A program made the translations under genes and the position numbers. Shown here in pieces: positions 5,653 through 7,530 of a stretch of 7,530 nt of DNA (positions are counted from its first letter, which is position 1; each line of letters begins with the position of its first letter). The stretch is from Chloroflexota bacterium (GTDB lineage: Bacteria; Chloroflexota; Anaerolineae; Anaerolineales; Villigracilaceae). Under the pieces are notes generated by a model that worked only from the letters and a program-made list of their open reading frames with translations, was not told where the DNA came from and made no database searches. The stretch is from contig JAPLGV010000206.1 of the NCBI GenBank assembly GCA_026389975.1, forward strand, positions 1 to 7,530. Direction: 5' to 3'.

Positions 5653-7530
5653 CTAACTTACATCTCCTTTCCCACCGCCCCAGAAGCGGCCGAGGGCCTC
5701 GGCCAGCAGGCTGTTTTCGGGGTTTTTCAGGTCCGGGTCACGCGCAAAAAGTGCTTGCGCCTGCGTGCGGGCTTTTTCGATCAATTGGATGTCGCTCAGG
5801 CTGGCCATCTTCAGGGAAGTGGCGTAACCGGCCTGGCGCGTTCCCAGGAACTCACCGGGACCGCGCTGCTGCAGGTCGCGTTCGGCCAGCACAAAACCGT
5901 CGTTGGTCTCAGTCATCGCTTTCAGGCGTTCATTCTCGGCTGCATCTTCGTGGTCGGGGATCAGCAGGCAGTAGGACTGGGCTTCGCTGCGCCCCACTCG
6001 CCCGCGCAACTGGTGGAGCTGGGCCAGCCCGAAGCGGTTGGCGCCCTCGATGAGCATGACGGTGGCGTTCGGCACGTCCACGCCCACCTCGACCACCGTG
6101 GTCGCGACCAGGATATCGTACTGTTTCTCGCGGAAGGCCAGCATGGTGGCATCCTTCTCGCCGGCTTTCATCCGTCCGTGCAGCAGACCCAGTTTCAGGT
6201 CCGGGAAGATTTCCTTCTGCAGATGGTCATGTTCCTGCGTGGCGGCCAGCAGTTCGCTCTTTTCGCTCTCTTCCACCAGCGGATAGATGATGAAAGCCTG
6301 GTGCCCGGCCTCGATCTGGCTGCGGACGAGGGTGTAGGCGCGCTCGCGTTCCTGCGGCGTAAGAATGTGGGTGGGGATGGTCTGACGGCCGGGCGGCAGT
6401 TCGTCCATGATGGAAAGGTCCAGGTCGCCGTAGAGGGTCAGGGCCAGCGAACGCGGGATGGGCGTGGCGGTCATCACCAGCAGGTGCGGATTGGTGCCCT
6501 TGGAACGCAGGGCCGCGCGCTGCTCGACCCCGAAGCGGTGCTGCTCGTCCACCACCACGTACTGCAAGTCGGCGAACGTGACCGGGTCTTCGATCAAGGC
6601 ATGCGTGCCGATGACAATCTTGACCTCGCCGCTGGCGAGACCGGCCCGGATGTCTTCTTTTTCACTGGCGGAGGTATCGCCGACCAGCAGGCGGATTTGT
6701 TCGGGTTTGAGCGGCCCGTTTTCACCGGCCAGCACGTTCTGGAAGGTATGGAAGTGCTGATCCGCCAGAATGGAGGTGGGCGCCATGATGGCGGCCTGCG
6801 CACCAGACTGGTTCACCATGGCAGCCGCTAAAGCGGCTACGACGGTTTTGCCGGAGCCGACGTCGCCTTGCAGCAGACGGTTCATCGGCTGGCCGGATTT
6901 CAGGTCAGCGCGGATATCGGCAACGGCCTTTTTCTGGGTATTGGTCAGGGCGAAGGGCAGGGCGGCGAGACGTGCTTCCAGCCAGGCCTGCTCCACTTCG
7001 AAGATGCGCCCGGGGAGGGATTGCCAGTCACGGCGCTGGCGCAGGACGCCGGTTTGCAGGAAGAAGATTTCGTCGAAGGCCAGTCGCTGGCGGGCGGCTT
7101 GCAGTTTGGCATCCGAGTCAGGGAAATGTGCCTGGAGCAGGGCCGTTCCCAGGTCCGGCAAGTCTGCGGCTTGGCGGATGGTTTCGGGCAGGTGGTCGGT
7201 CAGTTTCGGCGCCCAGTATGTCACCACCTGGTGCATCAACTTGCGCAGCCACTTCTGGGTGACGTTGGCGGTCAGCGGGTAGATCGGCACGATCCGGTTG
7301 GTGTGCAGATTTTCCACTTCCACCGGTTCCCAGTCCGGGCTGTTCATCACCAGGCGGCCGAGATACTGCTCAACCTTGCCGGAGACCGAGATGGCCTCGC
7401 CGACCTTCAAGGTGTTGGTCAGCCAGGGCTGGTTGAACCAGGTGAGACGCAGGCCGCCGGTGCCGTCGTTGATGACAGCTTCGGTGATGGTCATTTTCCC
7501 GCCGCGCAGCGGGTGCGAGTTCACCATGCT
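5653..7530 (-). CDS. recG: ATP-dependent DNA helicase RecG, 5' end beyond the window
   Basis: Branch-migration helicase that regresses stalled replication forks and processes R-loops and Holliday junctions. The frame is open through the right edge (codon AGC precedes the ATG at 7527), and that ATG falls inside the OB-fold wedge domain, so at least 75 residues are missing compared with E. coli RecG. Counting from ATG 7527: remainder of the wedge domain (about 1-80, with NDGTGGLRLTWFNQPWL), linker helices (90-190), Walker A GDVGSGKT (221-228), DEQH box (327-330), TAT motif III (353-355), HGRMK (450-454), the motif V/VI block ATTVVEVGVDVPNA and QLRGRVGR (475-513), and the C-terminal TRG-type motif ERDLQQRGPGEFLGTRQAG (549-567) that converts ATP hydrolysis into strand movement. 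All helicase motifs are intact. It leads the recG-coaD-coiled-coil gene cluster. Confidence 0.97.
   Translation of the reverse strand, partial: SMVNSHPLRGGKMTITEAVINDGTGGLRLTWFNQPWLTNTLKVGEAISVSGKVEQYLGRLVMNSPDWEPVEVENLHTNRIVPIYPLTANVTQKWLRKLMHQVVTYWAPKLTDHLPETIRQAADLPDLGTALLQAHFPDSDAKLQAARQRLAFDEIFFLQTGVLRQRRDWQSLPGRIFEVEQAWLEARLAALPFALTNTQKKAVADIRADLKSGQPMNRLLQGDVGSGKTVVAALAAAMVNQSGAQAAIMAPTSILADQHFHTFQNVLAGENGPLKPEQIRLLVGDTSASEKEDIRAGLASGEVKIVIGTHALIEDPVTFADLQYVVVDEQHRFGVEQRAALRSKGTNPHLLVMTATPIPRSLALTLYGDLDLSIMDELPPGRQTIPTHILTPQERERAYTLVRSQIEAGHQAFIIYPLVEESEKSELLAATQEHDHLQKEIFPDLKLGLLHGRMKAGEKDATMLAFREKQYDILVATTVVEVGVDVPNATVMLIEGANRFGLAQLHQLRGRVGRSEAQSYCLLIPDHEDAAENERLKAMTETNDGFVLAERDLQQRGPGEFLGTRQAGYATSLKMASLSDIQLIEKARTQAQALFARDPDLKNPENSLLAEALGRFWGGGKGDVS

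Noticed and set aside
5755..6831. 358-codon + strand open frame opposite recG
   Set aside because: It is antisense to intact RecG helicase motifs and shows no domain of its own, as expected from GC-rich codon bias.

Overview
The window looks like chromosomal DNA of a GC-rich bacterium, most likely a member of the Chloroflexota (Anaerolineae-like). This is inferred from three things: a Bacillus/actinobacterial-type LexA box in front of lexA, a DivIVA/SepIVA-like coiled-coil gene next to coaD, and a fused double-ATPase ECF transporter. No rRNA or marker phylogeny is available, so the assignment is tentative. All six main genes belong to known families. I saw no CRISPR array, insertion sequence, prophage, tRNA or rRNA, and no clearly new multi-gene system.

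Left block (1-3444, + strand): the 3' part of a fused two-domain ECF-transporter ATPase, then the EcfT-type membrane protein, then a class III PLP aminotransferase. The aminotransferase ribosome binding site lies inside the last codons of ecfT, so the two genes are probably translationally coupled. The fused ATPase plus EcfT arrangement resembles YkoD/YkoC. The substrate-binding S component is not in the window and probably lies upstream.

Spacer (3445-3892): about 450 bases without a convincing gene. It holds a weak terminator candidate, a tiny unrecognised minus-strand reading frame, a cluster of short palindromes, an array of six degenerate 7-bp repeats, and then the lexA promoter. That promoter has near-consensus -35 and -10 boxes with an SOS operator in the spacer between them, which indicates LexA autorepression.

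Middle (3893-4622): lexA, with an intact cleavage site and Ser/Lys dyad, ends at a perfect 17-bp hairpin. The hairpin sits between convergent genes and can serve both strands.

Right block (4620-7530, - strand, read right to left): recG (5' end beyond the window), coaD and a SepIVA/DivIVA-like gene. They are closely spaced in one direction and probably form one operon linking replication-fork repair, coenzyme A synthesis and an envelope or division-associated coiled-coil protein.
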